A stretch of DNA of 21,684 bases from a virus: positions 1 to 21,684 of the IMG/VR virus record IMGVR_UViG_3300037189_005669; one strand, 5' to 3'. A program made the translations under genes and the position numbers. Below the pieces are notes generated by a model. That model saw nothing but the letters and a program-made list of their open reading frames with translations, was not told the origin of the DNA and ran no database searches. Below, piece by piece: positions 1-7,591 of this stretch; position 1 is the stretch's first letter; each line of letters starts with the position of its first letter.

Positions 1-14
1 ATTATTGATTTCAT
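1..14 (-). CDS. Start of a gene cut by the window edge
   Basis: The stop of the tail fibre gene (TAA, 16-14) overlaps an ATG at 14-12 by one base, giving the TAATG junction also used at 2643, 9835 and 21204. Only four codons (M-K-S-I) are inside the window, so nothing can be said about the product. The position after a fibre gene would suit a fibre accessory protein, but that is only a guess. Confidence 0.3.
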
Positions 15-1744
15 TAGTTTGTTATATTACCCATTGTAAAAAATGCAATATCTCCAGTATTTGCAAGTTGTATTGTAAAAAACAAATATAAAGTATTTGC
101 CGTATTGTATGCCGTTGATGTAGAACTTAAAACAGCTGTTGTAATATCAGTTAATGAAGTTGTAGTAAATGAAAATCCAACTAAATTACTACTTGATAAT
201 ACAAAATTTCTTTGCATTAATGCGAAAGTATTTGCCGCCGGCATTGTATATGTTGCGATTGTCGTGGATCCTGATATAGTATTTGTTGTATTTATTCTTA
301 TTCTTAATGTTGGCGCAACTAAAATAGTCGTTTTGTTTACTTCATACAAAATTTTCATTATATCGTTTGCATTAAAAGTATTTGCGGCAATTGTAGCCGT
401 TGCCATTATTGTCTCAGTTGTTGTTCCGGTTACGGATGAGGAGCTTGTATTTATATATCTATAAGGCGTAAATCCTAAAGTATTTTGTTTTGCGTTTAAT
501 TGCGTTTGAATTGAGCTTGTTGCGTCGTTGTAAAGTTTTTGATTGTCTGTTTGATAGCGTTTATTTGTTGAGTCCGCAATATCAGCAGTCGTAGCGTCGG
601 ATCCGGCAGTTACTAAACCTTTTGAGTCATAAGTTATTTTTGTTTTTGTAGCTCCTATGATAGCAGTATTTTTAACAACTAATCCGCTTAAGTCTTGATC
701 TCCTGTATTACTTCCCGATAAAGTAGTTATTCCTAGTTTTGTTTTTATCGTGGCTATAGTTTCATCTCCTGTATTAATTCCGCTATTTATTCCGGTAATA
801 TCAGAAGTTAAAGCAATCGTTCCGCTTTGGTTAGGCAAATAATGATCGCGCGTTTGCGTTAAATTTGAAGTGTATAAATTGGATTGAATAGTATCACTCA
901 AATGTATTTGCATAAATCCGTCCTCAATAACTAACATTTTATGTCCGTCAGCGTCCTCAATATGGAAGTCAGTATCAGTAAAATGTATTGAGCCGTGATT
1001 ATTGTTAACAGCATCGTAAAGCCATAATTTATTAGAATATAAATCATTTGTGCCTAAATCAACGTCAGAATTTGCACCCGTGTAAGGGACTAAATTTGTT
1101 ATTGACGGAAAGGTTGCAAGCGTTCCGTCTCCTTTTATATATTGAGAGCTTGTTCCACCTGTTGGAGGGAAAGCTTTATCCTGAAAAGATAAGTCAGGAA
1201 AAAGTATTCCATTTGAACTAATAGAAACATAAGAACTTACGGAATAATCGTAAACATTAACATTAGTGCTTGTAATTATAGCTCCTGTACTTGCTGCCGG
1301 GTAAGTATCATAAACCTCCAAACCTGTTGGACTTAAAATTATTTCATTTCTGCCGCCTACAAATAAATTATTAGGTCCAAGTTCTACGTCTGAATTTGCT
1401 CCCGTGTAAGGAATTAAATTTGATATTGACGGAATTGTTGGCTTATTTAAAATCTCAGCTTTGCCGGAAGTAGCATTCCAGTCGCTGTTAACTTGCTCCG
1501 TTGGAATTATCGGCTTATTTTTAATATAGTCCGGCTCCTGATTATCATTTTGATTCCAGTCGCTTTGAACTTGTTGGCCTATTACTCTGTTAATATTTAC
1601 AATATAATTATTTGGATTTGTTATAATTGTAACTTCATCGATTGGAGATTGTACATTTATGTCAATAGTCTCAACAATAACCGCCGTATTAACGACAATT
1701 TCATTGATTGTATCTTGTACTATTATATTTACATTATCGCTCAT
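14..1744 (-). CDS. Putative tail fibre / receptor-binding protein
   Basis: This 576-residue protein is probably a tail fibre or distal tail protein that contacts the host surface. It is low in cysteine and rich in Thr, Ser, Asn and Ile, with repeats typical of fibres. SDWN-x-KP modules occur near residues 61-80 and 87-104 (QVxSDWN followed by NKPxIP). Two copies of a YTGANSDVxLG module occur near 113 and about 222, both preceded by a SxTNL/SNL-like segment. The modules are also visible in the DNA (1062-1110 and 1386-1434 are about 90% identical). The C-terminal 150 residues have no repeats and look like a beta-rich tip. The ATG at 1744 follows the stop of the preceding gene by only a few bases. 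A chaperone or trimerisation domain is not recognised. The role is inferred from repeats and position at the end of the structural region. Confidence 0.75.
   Translation of the reverse strand: MSDNVNIIVQDTINEIVVNTAVIVETIDINVQSPIDEVTIITNPNNYIVNINRVIGQQVQSDWNQNDNQEPDYIKNKPIIPTEQVNSDWNATSGKAEILNKPTIPSISNLIPYTGANSDVELGPNNLFVGGRNEIILSPTGLEVYDTYPAASTGAIITSTNVNVYDYSVSSYVSISSNGILFPDLSFQDKAFPPTGGTSSQYIKGDGTLATFPSITNLVPYTGANSDVDLGTNDLYSNKLWLYDAVNNNHGSIHFTDTDFHIEDADGHKMLVIEDGFMQIHLSDTIQSNLYTSNLTQTRDHYLPNQSGTIALTSDITGINSGINTGDETIATIKTKLGITTLSGSNTGDQDLSGLVVKNTAIIGATKTKITYDSKGLVTAGSDATTADIADSTNKRYQTDNQKLYNDATSSIQTQLNAKQNTLGFTPYRYINTSSSSVTGTTTETIMATATIAANTFNANDIMKILYEVNKTTILVAPTLRIRINTTNTISGSTTIATYTMPAANTFALMQRNFVLSSSNLVGFSFTTTSLTDITTAVLSSTSTAYNTANTLYLFFTIQLANTGDIAFFTMGNITN
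1062..1434. repeat. Two 49-bp direct repeats inside the fibre gene
   Basis: Positions 1062-1110 and 1386-1434 are 49-base direct copies differing at about five positions. They encode the repeated YTGANSDVxLG module of the fibre. The spacing of 324 bases is a multiple of three, so recombination between the copies would delete or duplicate 108 residues in frame. Confidence 0.8.
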
Positions 1745-1747
1745 ATA

Positions 1748-2071
1748 CTATCGTGTAATGTCGTCAGTTATTGTAAATAATCCACTTACCCACGTATTAA
1801 CCTCTCCGGTTTCAGTTGTCACCTGTATATCATATTTATAATTACAGGCTTCTATATCAATAATTTGCTCATCTATACAAAACTCTCCATTTGTTGGATT
1901 GAAAATAGTAAGCTCCGGCACGAATGCAATCACTCCGCCTGGCTGTTTTCTTAATTGTATTTTAACTTCTCCATCTGTTAAGTCTAAAGGTGCCTCGTTA
2001 ATTACTATTTGAAAATCCGTTCTTTTGAATGTGTCTCCTCTTTTGGTTGTAAAGTTTAGTGTCGATGCCAT
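1748..2071 (-). CDS. Small baseplate/fibre-associated protein (BppU N-terminal-like)
   Basis: This 107-residue protein reads as one beta-sandwich domain. It begins with a basic RGDTFKR segment, then LDLTDGEVKIQLRK, a glycine-containing turn, a YKYDIQVTT strand and a final TWVSGLFTITDDIT strand. This arrangement (RGDT start, DLT, YDIQ, G-x-FTI-DIT end) resembles the small immunoglobulin-like domain at the start of siphophage upper baseplate proteins (BppU type). It sits directly upstream of the fibre gene, with 3 bases between, so it may link the fibre to the tail tip. The assignment rests on pattern only. The start is an ordinary ATG with the A/T-rich leader usual for this genome. Confidence 0.55.
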   Translation of the reverse strand: MASTLNFTTKRGDTFKRTDFQIVINEAPLDLTDGEVKIQLRKQPGGVIAFVPELTIFNPTNGEFCIDEQIIDIEACNYKYDIQVTTETGEVNTWVSGLFTITDDITR

Positions 2072-2132
2072 TTGTCAAAAATTTTTTTAATTTTTTAATA
2101 TTTTCCTCTGTTCTTTTGTCTGTTTTTCTCAT
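1998..2132 (-). CDS. Possible 44-residue basic protein overlapping the next gene
   Basis: An ATG at 2132 lies one base after the stop of the adaptor gene (2134) and opens a 44-codon frame ending in TAA at 1998. The first part, MRKTDKRTEENIKKLKKFL, reads like a short charged helix. The last 24 codons overlap the start of the gene at 2071 by 74 bases in another frame. It would fill the only gap in this stretch, which favours reality. The long overlap and lack of recognisable family argue against. No function is assigned. Confidence 0.35.
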   Translation of the reverse strand: MRKTDKRTEENIKKLKKFLTNGIDTKLYNQKRRHIQKNGFSNSN

Positions 2133-2133
2133 A

Positions 2134-2643
2134 TTAGTATGGTTTATCTAGCCACCATTTGCCACAAATTAAATTTGAGCGTATTGGATTAACTATGTTT
2201 GTTGAACTACTAACATATTCCGGTAAGTGATTTTTATACAACCATCGTAACATACGATCTTGGTACATTTCTGACTTCAATCTCATATTATTAACGAGAT
2301 AGTCAACTTCTGTCTTATCAATTGCGACTGAGTTATCAGGTTGGGCCTTAAATATTCCATTATTATTTACTTTATAGGCTCCAATAAGCAAATATTCAAC
2401 AGCTGCGGCAGCAATTATAAATGGAACTATATAACCCTCATATAATGTTAAATATTCGCCTGTTAAATCGTCGTTCTCAAAGTCCTCGCAAATTTTATTA
2501 TATAAAGTCTCTCCTAAAATTTCCTCAAGTCTTATTCTTTGAGCATCAGCAATGCAAGGGATATAAAGATCAATATCGATATTGCCTCCCAAAAGAGTGT
2601 TTTTTGTTAATTCGTTCTCGCGTAATAGTATTGTCGTTGCCAT
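2134..2643 (-). CDS. Putative head-tail connector / adaptor protein
   Basis: This 169-residue, mostly helical protein has segments IDIDLYIPCIADAQRIRLEEILGETLYNKI near residues 21-50 and a hydrophobic IVPFIIAAAAVEYLLIGAY near 72-90. It ends in a tryptophan-containing basic tail. This layout fits the small all-helical head-completion adaptors (gp6-like class, comparable to the DUF6712 proteins of Bacteroidota phages) that bind the portal ring. Its ATG overlaps the portal stop by one base (TAATG), so it is probably translationally coupled to the portal, which supports a connector role. No catalytic motif is present. The hydrophobic stretch could be mistaken for a membrane helix, but in this context it is more likely a buried helix. 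Confidence 0.55.
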   Translation of the reverse strand: MATTILLRENELTKNTLLGGNIDIDLYIPCIADAQRIRLEEILGETLYNKICEDFENDDLTGEYLTLYEGYIVPFIIAAAAVEYLLIGAYKVNNNGIFKAQPDNSVAIDKTEVDYLVNNMRLKSEMYQDRMLRWLYKNHLPEYVSSSTNIVNPIRSNLICGKWWLDKPY

Positions 2644-4553
2644 TATTGTCTATAATTTGGTTTTAATGACCAGTAATTGTTACTCTGTGAGGCAATTTGT
2701 GCCACTTCTATCTCATTTTCTTGCCATTTTGCTTGAGGTCGGTCCGCTGGATCTAAGTCTAAAATCATTTTTCTAGCCTCATTTACGCCTATTTGAGTGT
2801 TATTTTTACGCAAATATATTTTGCGCATCCAAAAATGATTGCAATTAACGCCTCCTTTGTATAGCCATATGCTATAATCGTCCGCTCCATCAGGTCCAAA
2901 ACCCTTATTTACTTGCTTTGATCCGGCAATAGTTATATCCTCTTTTCTATAAGTACGTCCAGCGCTTATCATTTTTTGACAAAAATCTCTCTGAGCTCCT
3001 AATTTACCCTCGTAAGTATATCGAATTTTAAAAAGTGAGGTATCTTGATCGCTTGTTACATTTGGAAAGCTAGAAAACGACTTGGCTAAGTTCAAAGTTA
3101 TTTCGTTAATCTCAAGCTCTTTTGTTACTGGTATTGCGTCAACTTCAATCCACTCATCCTCATTGATTATTTCGCCCATTTCTATAAGTGCATCGGCTAC
3201 TTCTGAGAGTCCGTTGTCATCTTTTGAGCAGCATATATGTTGAGAGTTTAATTGTGTCAAAGGGGCCGTTTGATTGCTAAATAAAGATTGAGCAACCGAA
3301 GCCGGAATGTTTAGGAATTGAACTAAGAAAACTATCGCTTGCTCAGTTGTCAAAATTCCCTCTTTTACTTTTGCAAAAATGTCAATCGCTGAACTAATTT
3401 GCGCACCATTATAAGATATTGCAGCATCGTTGGTAACATTTGCCGGAGTTTCTCCTGTAGCATTTGCCACAACGTCCTCAGCTCTTAGGCTTTCAAATTG
3501 TAAGTCAAGCGTTATTCCATTAACAGCGAAAATATCCATTAATCCATCTAAAATGATTTCCTGTTTTGGTTTGATTACATTTATCATTAACTCCTCAAAA
3601 CCTACTTTTATTTCGTCTGCGTTTGAGCTAAATCCGTTTGCCTCTTTTACTCCTACTAACATTGGAGAAGTCAATTTATGAGACGTGCATAATTGTTGGC
3701 GCGCCTCTGTACTCAAATAAGCATATTGTTGATGAGCATCGGAAACCTCAAGCGCTGAAATTGTTATCTCGCTATCTTTATTGTCGTTCCAATTTAAAAA
3801 GAAAGCTCCGGCGTTTTGTGATCCGGTTAAGTGATTACGAATTTGTCTCGTATTTTCTTGAATTGTCTCTGCGCTTTCTTGTATTCCGCAATTCATATTT
3901 ATAATATGACCAAAAGACAATCCCTTCTGTATGTGATTGATTGAATAGTTACTTATTTCCTCCTCCATTTTGGCCCACGAAATCCCTGAGACATAACTCG
4001 GATTAGAATAATAAAATTGGCCTACCTGATAATCCCTAATAATGTAAATTTCTGAGCGTTCGCCTAAGCCTTCACCATATCCAAAAGCGTCAAAGCGCTC
4101 CGGCTTGTATTTATTTACATTTGAGAAATCATAACTATACCAATATCCTGTAATATCTCCGTCCTCATTTGCAACCTCTGGAGCAATTCTTTGCTTTGCA
4201 ATATGAAAGCATCTTTGTATTTTATTATTGATATATTTTACTTCAATTGAAGCCTCGCCAAACATTTCAAAATCCTTACAAATTTTTCTCAAGTCTTTTT
4301 TTGAAACTAACGAAATTATTGCGGCCCACTCCGACGGCTTTTTTGATTTGTCATTTGACGTCAATCCTTTACCATAAATGAACTGACTATAAGAGTCTAT
4401 TATCGCCGAGTTAGTTGGTGATCCATTGTAAGCGTCTATAATAATTTGATAAAAGCTGTTTTTTTCTCCATTTAAAACCCACTTTTTACCACTCACCTCT
4501 TTAATCTCTGGGCGAATGTAATTTGATAGGTTTATTATTTGTAATTTATCCAT
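2643..4553 (-). CDS. Portal protein with C-terminal head-morphogenesis-like extension
   Basis: This 636-residue protein is the likely portal, the dodecameric ring at the capsid vertex through which DNA is packaged. Residues about 1-430 show portal-like features: NSAIIDSYSQFIYGKGL near the start, LRKICKDFEMFGEASIEVKY, an HIINMNCG segment, EARQQLCTSHKLTSPMLVGVKEANGFSSNADE, and the long helix region IKPKQEIILDGLMDIF. After a linker, residues about 500-600 form a separate domain with RDFCQKMISAGRTYRKEDI, VNKGFGPDGADDYSIWLYKGG and VNCNHFWMRK (Cys571, His573, Trp575). That part looks like the head morphogenesis (Mu gpF / SPP1 gp7-like) domains often encoded just after portals. The total length is above the usual 400-550. 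Its ATG at 4553 follows the 102-residue gene by four bases. I am fairly sure of the portal part and less so of the fused domain. Confidence 0.8.
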   Translation of the reverse strand: MDKLQIINLSNYIRPEIKEVSGKKWVLNGEKNSFYQIIIDAYNGSPTNSAIIDSYSQFIYGKGLTSNDKSKKPSEWAAIISLVSKKDLRKICKDFEMFGEASIEVKYINNKIQRCFHIAKQRIAPEVANEDGDITGYWYSYDFSNVNKYKPERFDAFGYGEGLGERSEIYIIRDYQVGQFYYSNPSYVSGISWAKMEEEISNYSINHIQKGLSFGHIINMNCGIQESAETIQENTRQIRNHLTGSQNAGAFFLNWNDNKDSEITISALEVSDAHQQYAYLSTEARQQLCTSHKLTSPMLVGVKEANGFSSNADEIKVGFEELMINVIKPKQEIILDGLMDIFAVNGITLDLQFESLRAEDVVANATGETPANVTNDAAISYNGAQISSAIDIFAKVKEGILTTEQAIVFLVQFLNIPASVAQSLFSNQTAPLTQLNSQHICCSKDDNGLSEVADALIEMGEIINEDEWIEVDAIPVTKELEINEITLNLAKSFSSFPNVTSDQDTSLFKIRYTYEGKLGAQRDFCQKMISAGRTYRKEDITIAGSKQVNKGFGPDGADDYSIWLYKGGVNCNHFWMRKIYLRKNNTQIGVNEARKMILDLDPADRPQAKWQENEIEVAQIASQSNNYWSLKPNYRQ

Positions 4554-4557
4554 AAAT

Positions 4558-4866
4558 TTATACTTTTAAAACTCCTTTATTGAGTTCAAAATTTTCTAAG
4601 TCAGTTTGAGCAGTTGCGAAAGCCTTGCCTCGATATAATAAGTTATCATTTTCGTTGATTGTAACCTCAAAAGATTGGCCCTCTTTTAAAATTGGCTCAT
4701 TAAATTTCAATATTAATATATTATTTTGGTAAAATGCGTCTAATATTTCAATCTCAAAAATAATATCTCGTAACTCATCACGCAAAAAAAATGTCAATTC
4801 GCCTCCATTATAGGATCGAGGGATGCATTTATATTGATAAGGCCTTGTTAAATTAAATATCCACAT
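4558..4866 (-). CDS. Small hypothetical virion-region protein
   Basis: This 102-residue protein comes directly before the portal. It starts MWIFNLTRPYQYKCIPRSY and continues with alternating hydrophobic segments (IIFEIEILDAFYQN, ILILKFNEPI, SFEVTINENDNLLYRGKAF), suggesting a small beta-rich domain. I do not recognise the family. The frame is open further upstream to an ATG at 4932, but that extension would translate the hairpin terminator at 4899-4927, so the ATG at 4866 is chosen. The leader TATATATG and the 24-base motif at 4872-4895 lie directly upstream. The gene therefore probably begins a transcription unit with the portal, adaptor and fibre genes. Confidence 0.65.
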   Translation of the reverse strand: MWIFNLTRPYQYKCIPRSYNGGELTFFLRDELRDIIFEIEILDAFYQNNILILKFNEPILKEGQSFEVTINENDNLLYRGKAFATAQTDLENFELNKGVLKV

Positions 4867-4871
4867 ATATA

Positions 4872-4895
4872 TATAACTAAAAAATACCTTTTTGT
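4872..4895 (-). promoter_or_regulatory. 24-bp motif, copy A (ACAAAA-N11-AGTTATA)
   Basis: Read on the minus strand this is ACAAAA, 11 bases, AGTTATA, followed five bases later by the ATG at 4866. It directly follows the terminator hairpin at 4899-4927. The same motif with exactly the same spacing occurs at 7568-7591, 15257-15280 and 18250-18273. A terminator followed by this motif suggests a site where transcription restarts. It could instead be a translation-initiation element. Confidence 0.55.
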
Positions 4896-4898
4896 AAC

Positions 4899-4927
4899 AA
4901 AAAAAGCCACCGAAGTGACTTTTTTTT
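4899..4927 (-). terminator. Rho-independent terminator with UUCG tetraloop
   Basis: On the minus strand the sequence forms an A-rich arm, GUCAC, a UUCG loop, GUGGC and a run of U. The stem is complete if one G-U pair is allowed, and that pair works only in the minus-strand RNA. The C(UUCG)G loop and the U tract are classic for an intrinsic terminator. It lies just after the stop of the tube-like gene (4948). Confidence 0.8.
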
Positions 4928-4947
4928 AACAAACTATGAAAGAAAAA

Positions 4948-5472
4948 TTAGGAAACAACCGCTGAACTAACTAAAGTCATTAAAGCCGTTTTAGTTGCTG
5001 AGTCTAAAAATGGAGACAAATTGCTCTCTTCTCCTGTAATTGTAAGAGTGAAACCTGATAAATCGGCACCAGCTCCTCCGGTTACTTTTGTGCAGTTTGC
5101 CATTGTTCCGTTAGCTGCACCAACTAAAAGAATATTTCCGTTATAATCCTCTACGAAAACGTAAGGACGGCCAGCGCAAATTAATTGAACTTGAGCTTGT
5201 AAATCAGCCGATAATTTTGGAAGTGTAACCGCTAAAGATTGAGCGTTTAAAAATGTTCCGTTATCCTGTGAGCTTGTTCCAGTCTCTGTTAATGTATTTG
5301 TAGTCGCTTTTACTTCGTATTTGAAAACATCCGCTAAAGATCCCAAGCTCGTAACTTGGTGAGCTGCAATTACAAAATCATAATCGTCATAATTGGCGAA
5401 GTATAAATTTTTGTAACCACCTCTTTGATCTTTACATCCTAGAAGTTTTCCTTTTGATATTAGACAAGACAT
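4948..5472 (-). CDS. Putative major tail (tube) protein
   Basis: This 174-residue protein starts MSCLISKGKLLGCKDQRGGYKNLYFANYDDYDF, has a Thr-rich middle, then GRPYVFVEDYNGNILLVGAANG and a final GADLSGFTLTITGEESNLSPFL segment. The order (N-terminal strand with two Cys, long flexible middle, then VEDYNG-NxLLxG and G-LTxTGEE strands) fits a small tail-tube-like beta domain as found in flavobacterial siphophages. High expression is suggested by its isolated position between two terminators, downstream of the capsid gene. It could instead be a head decoration protein, since its neighbours are head genes. The start ATG at 5472 has the TATATATG leader. Confidence 0.55.
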   Translation of the reverse strand: MSCLISKGKLLGCKDQRGGYKNLYFANYDDYDFVIAAHQVTSLGSLADVFKYEVKATTNTLTETGTSSQDNGTFLNAQSLAVTLPKLSADLQAQVQLICAGRPYVFVEDYNGNILLVGAANGTMANCTKVTGGAGADLSGFTLTITGEESNLSPFLDSATKTALMTLVSSAVVS

Positions 5473-5492
5473 ATATATATGATTTTTTATTA

Positions 5493-5520
5493 AAAACCGC
5501 CCAATTTAATGAGCGGTTTT
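5493..5520 (-). terminator. Terminator after the major capsid gene
   Basis: The arms AAAACCGC (5493-5500) and GCGGTTTT (5513-5520) are perfect inverted repeats around a 12-base loop. On the minus strand the hairpin ends in a run of U followed by an AU-rich tract. It lies 12 bases past the capsid stop. It may be a partial terminator or an mRNA 3' end stabiliser, since the next gene starts only about 20 bases further on. Confidence 0.75.
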
Positions 5521-5532
5521 GTAGTTAATTAA

Positions 5533-6429
5533 TTAGTCTAAAGATAACCAAACGATTTCTTCAGCGTTGTAGTATCCAACTCCGTAGTTGTAAACAACTT
5601 TTCCTCTTACTTTACCAGTAAGTAATCCGATTTCGTCCTCATCAACCAAAGCAACTTGGTTATGATCTGCCAATAAACCAGTTGCGAAAACTAAGTTTTT
5701 CTTTTCGTAGATTACAACTGAATTACTTGGTAATCCATTTAAAACTGTCAATGTGTGACGTCCGAAAGCCAAAGCAAAATCAGAATTTCCATTACCATAA
5801 GTAATACCCTGAGTTGACAAATAGAAAGCATAAGCCTGAGCAACGTCTGGAGAAACCGCAACGATTAATTCCTTATTTCTCAAAGCAACTGGAACAGCGT
5901 TTAAAGCTGGTTTCAAATATTTTGTCAATACGTTAGCCTCAGTAACCGCAGCGTCAGCAGTTGGCTTGTTAACGTCTCCGTCAGCTGTGAATAAATCTAA
6001 AAATCCAGGTAATTCAGTACCTCTCCAGATTTCAGTTTCTAATTTTTCACCGATAGCTCCTAAAACTTCAGCTTGTATTGCGTCCATTATATCGCTTGGT
6101 GCTGTAGAATTTGCAGCTCCTGAGCCCATAATTCCGTCAGACCAAGTCTGTCTGAAATCTTCTTTACAAACGTCAAAATCATTTTTGAATTTGAAAGGCT
6201 CAATAGTATTTTCGTTTAATACGATTGTTCCAGCTGGATTGAATCCACAAGAATAAGCCGTTGTTCCGTCTGTGTATGCGATTTTACGCAAAGACATTTT
6301 AGAGTTAACATTTTCTGCGATTGTTACCGCTTGTTTTTCAATTGTGTCAATCGTTTTAAACGCTTGACCGATAATCATACCGGCATCCTTTCCGTTATAA
6401 TTTGAAGTTACACTAGTAGTTGTAGCCAT
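5533..6429 (-). CDS. Major capsid protein (HK97-fold)
   Basis: This 298-residue protein is the likely shell subunit of the head. It starts MATTTSVTSNYNGKDAGMIIGQAF, has an early helical region, then NPAGTIVLNENTIEPFKFKNDFDVCKEDFRQTW, DAIQAEVLGAIGEKLETEIWRG, a central NKELIVAVSPDVAQAYAFYLS, and LNGLPSNSVVIYEKKNLVFATGLLADHNQVALVDEDEIG. The pattern of a central helix-strand core with a late LPSNSVVIYxKKNLVFAT segment is that of Bacteroidota phage capsid proteins. It lacks an obvious long N-terminal delta region, as expected if scaffold function is supplied by the fused protease-scaffold gene just upstream (10 bases). A terminator follows. Codon use is less AT-biased than in the accessory genes, in keeping with high expression. 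Confidence 0.85.
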   Translation of the reverse strand: MATTTSVTSNYNGKDAGMIIGQAFKTIDTIEKQAVTIAENVNSKMSLRKIAYTDGTTAYSCGFNPAGTIVLNENTIEPFKFKNDFDVCKEDFRQTWSDGIMGSGAANSTAPSDIMDAIQAEVLGAIGEKLETEIWRGTELPGFLDLFTADGDVNKPTADAAVTEANVLTKYLKPALNAVPVALRNKELIVAVSPDVAQAYAFYLSTQGITYGNGNSDFALAFGRHTLTVLNGLPSNSVVIYEKKNLVFATGLLADHNQVALVDEDEIGLLTGKVRGKVVYNYGVGYYNAEEIVWLSLD

Positions 6430-6439
6430 TTTTTAAAAT

Positions 6440-7561
6440 TTAATTTTTTAAGTTATTTAAGATTTTTTGTGATCTAGTTAATTTCACATTTTTATTTGAA
6501 GTTTCAGCAACTTCCGGCTTTGCTTTTGTTGACGCTTTCACTTCAACTTGAGTAGTTTTAACCTCAGCAATTTGAGCGCTTAATTCTGTGCGAATTGCCT
6601 CGATTTGTTTTGAAACTTCAACGCTCATATTGGTAACGATTGCTTTAATCATTTCCTCTGTTGACATTTCAACAGCCTCCGCCTCAGCTGGCATAGCGTC
6701 AGGCGCTACCTCTTCAACCATTGCGTCTTTAATTTCAGCAATAATACCCTCTTGAGTAATTACTAAAATTCTTCCGTCCTCAAGTTCGTGTTCTCCAACT
6801 GGAGCCGGAACTTTGTCTCCATTTTCAGCAACGATAAAAACCGCTTGCTCTGGCTCGAAAGCCTCAGCCTCTAAAATAGTGACACCATCTTTTAGCATCA
6901 TTGTAGCCATTGTTACTTCTACATTTTCAGTAGTTTCAACCGCCTCAACTTGCTCGTTTTCGTTCGACATTTTAATCGATGCGAAACCCTCTTTTATCGC
7001 GTTAACGATAGTTTCTAAATTCATATTTATTTCTGATTTTAAATTTACTTTCTCCATATCAAAGACTCCGTCAATCGAAAATCCTTTGACTTTACCAGTC
7101 TTAACGTAGTCGTTCCAAATCTCGTCGTTATTGACTTTCATTAATCCAAACAACGTACCTACTGGCTCATTAAATCCATATAAAACGGATTTGTCGTGTA
7201 CCTCATCCTCTTTTATCCAAGTCTCAACAAATGTAACATTTGGAATTGACTTTCCGGAATGTTCAATTGTTGAATTATTTTGATAACCTTGTTGTACAAA
7301 ATTATGTTGAACTTGTTTAATTGTCTCCTTTGGAAAGGTGATATTATATTCGTGTCCGTCTTGATTTCTGTATATCAATTGGTCCGGTATTAAAATTGGC
7401 CCTACTAATATTCTTTGCTCCTCGTTAATAGTTGCAAGTTTGATTTCTTTATTTTTTGAAAGTGATATAAAATTCACTTCAATAGCCGGATCACTAACTA
7501 ACGAGATTGCATAGACGCCCTCGTTATCCTCTTCGTTAAATAAAACTTTGTAAGTCTCCAT
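6440..7561 (-). CDS. XkdF-type prohead protease fused to scaffold-like C-terminus
   Basis: This 373-residue protein has two parts. Residues 1-170 match the XkdF/S78-like prohead protease layout. After VYAISLVSDPAIEVNFISLS comes RILVGPILIPDQLIYR, then FPKETI, the presumed catalytic His101 in STIEHSGK, VETWIKE, and the presumed nucleophile Ser162 in VKGFSIDGVF. Residues from about 180 on are acidic and Glu/Ala/Val-rich with predicted coiled coil (EEMIKAIVTNMSVEVSKQIEAIRTELSAQIAEVK) and a basic end (KNVKLTRSQKILNNLKN). These are the properties of a scaffolding protein that binds capsid subunits by its C-terminus. Such scaffold parts are cut by the protease during head maturation. The gene starts a new unit after the tape measure terminator and has the motif copy at 7568-7591 upstream. 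It lies directly before the capsid gene, as expected. Confidence 0.82.
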   Translation of the reverse strand: METYKVLFNEEDNEGVYAISLVSDPAIEVNFISLSKNKEIKLATINEEQRILVGPILIPDQLIYRNQDGHEYNITFPKETIKQVQHNFVQQGYQNNSTIEHSGKSIPNVTFVETWIKEDEVHDKSVLYGFNEPVGTLFGLMKVNNDEIWNDYVKTGKVKGFSIDGVFDMEKVNLKSEINMNLETIVNAIKEGFASIKMSNENEQVEAVETTENVEVTMATMMLKDGVTILEAEAFEPEQAVFIVAENGDKVPAPVGEHELEDGRILVITQEGIIAEIKDAMVEEVAPDAMPAEAEAVEMSTEEMIKAIVTNMSVEVSKQIEAIRTELSAQIAEVKTTQVEVKASTKAKPEVAETSNKNVKLTRSQKILNNLKN

Positions 7562-7567
7562 ATATAC

Positions 7568-7591
7568 TATAACTTTTTTTTATTGTTTTGT
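7568..7591 (-). promoter_or_regulatory. 24-bp motif, copy D (ACAAAA-N11-AGTTATA)
   Basis: On the minus strand ACAAAA, 11 bases and AGTTATA are followed six bases later by the ATG of the protease-scaffold gene. Here the spacer is A-rich, while in the other copies it is T-rich, so only the two outer blocks are conserved. It lies downstream of the hairpin at 7651-7686, so it is placed to start a head-gene transcript. Confidence 0.5.

Noticed and set aside
105-464. Plus-strand 119-codon frame within the fibre gene
   Set aside because: It is antisense to a supported gene, has no recognisable domain, and has no neighbours on its strand. Other plus-strand frames (such as 5966-6256, 6813-7109, 8386-8661) are rejected for the same reason.
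4558-4932. Longer 124-codon version of the gene before the portal, starting at 4932
   Set aside because: Its first 22 codons translate the UUCG terminator hairpin and A/T leader; the ATG at 4866 has the leader pattern seen elsewhere.
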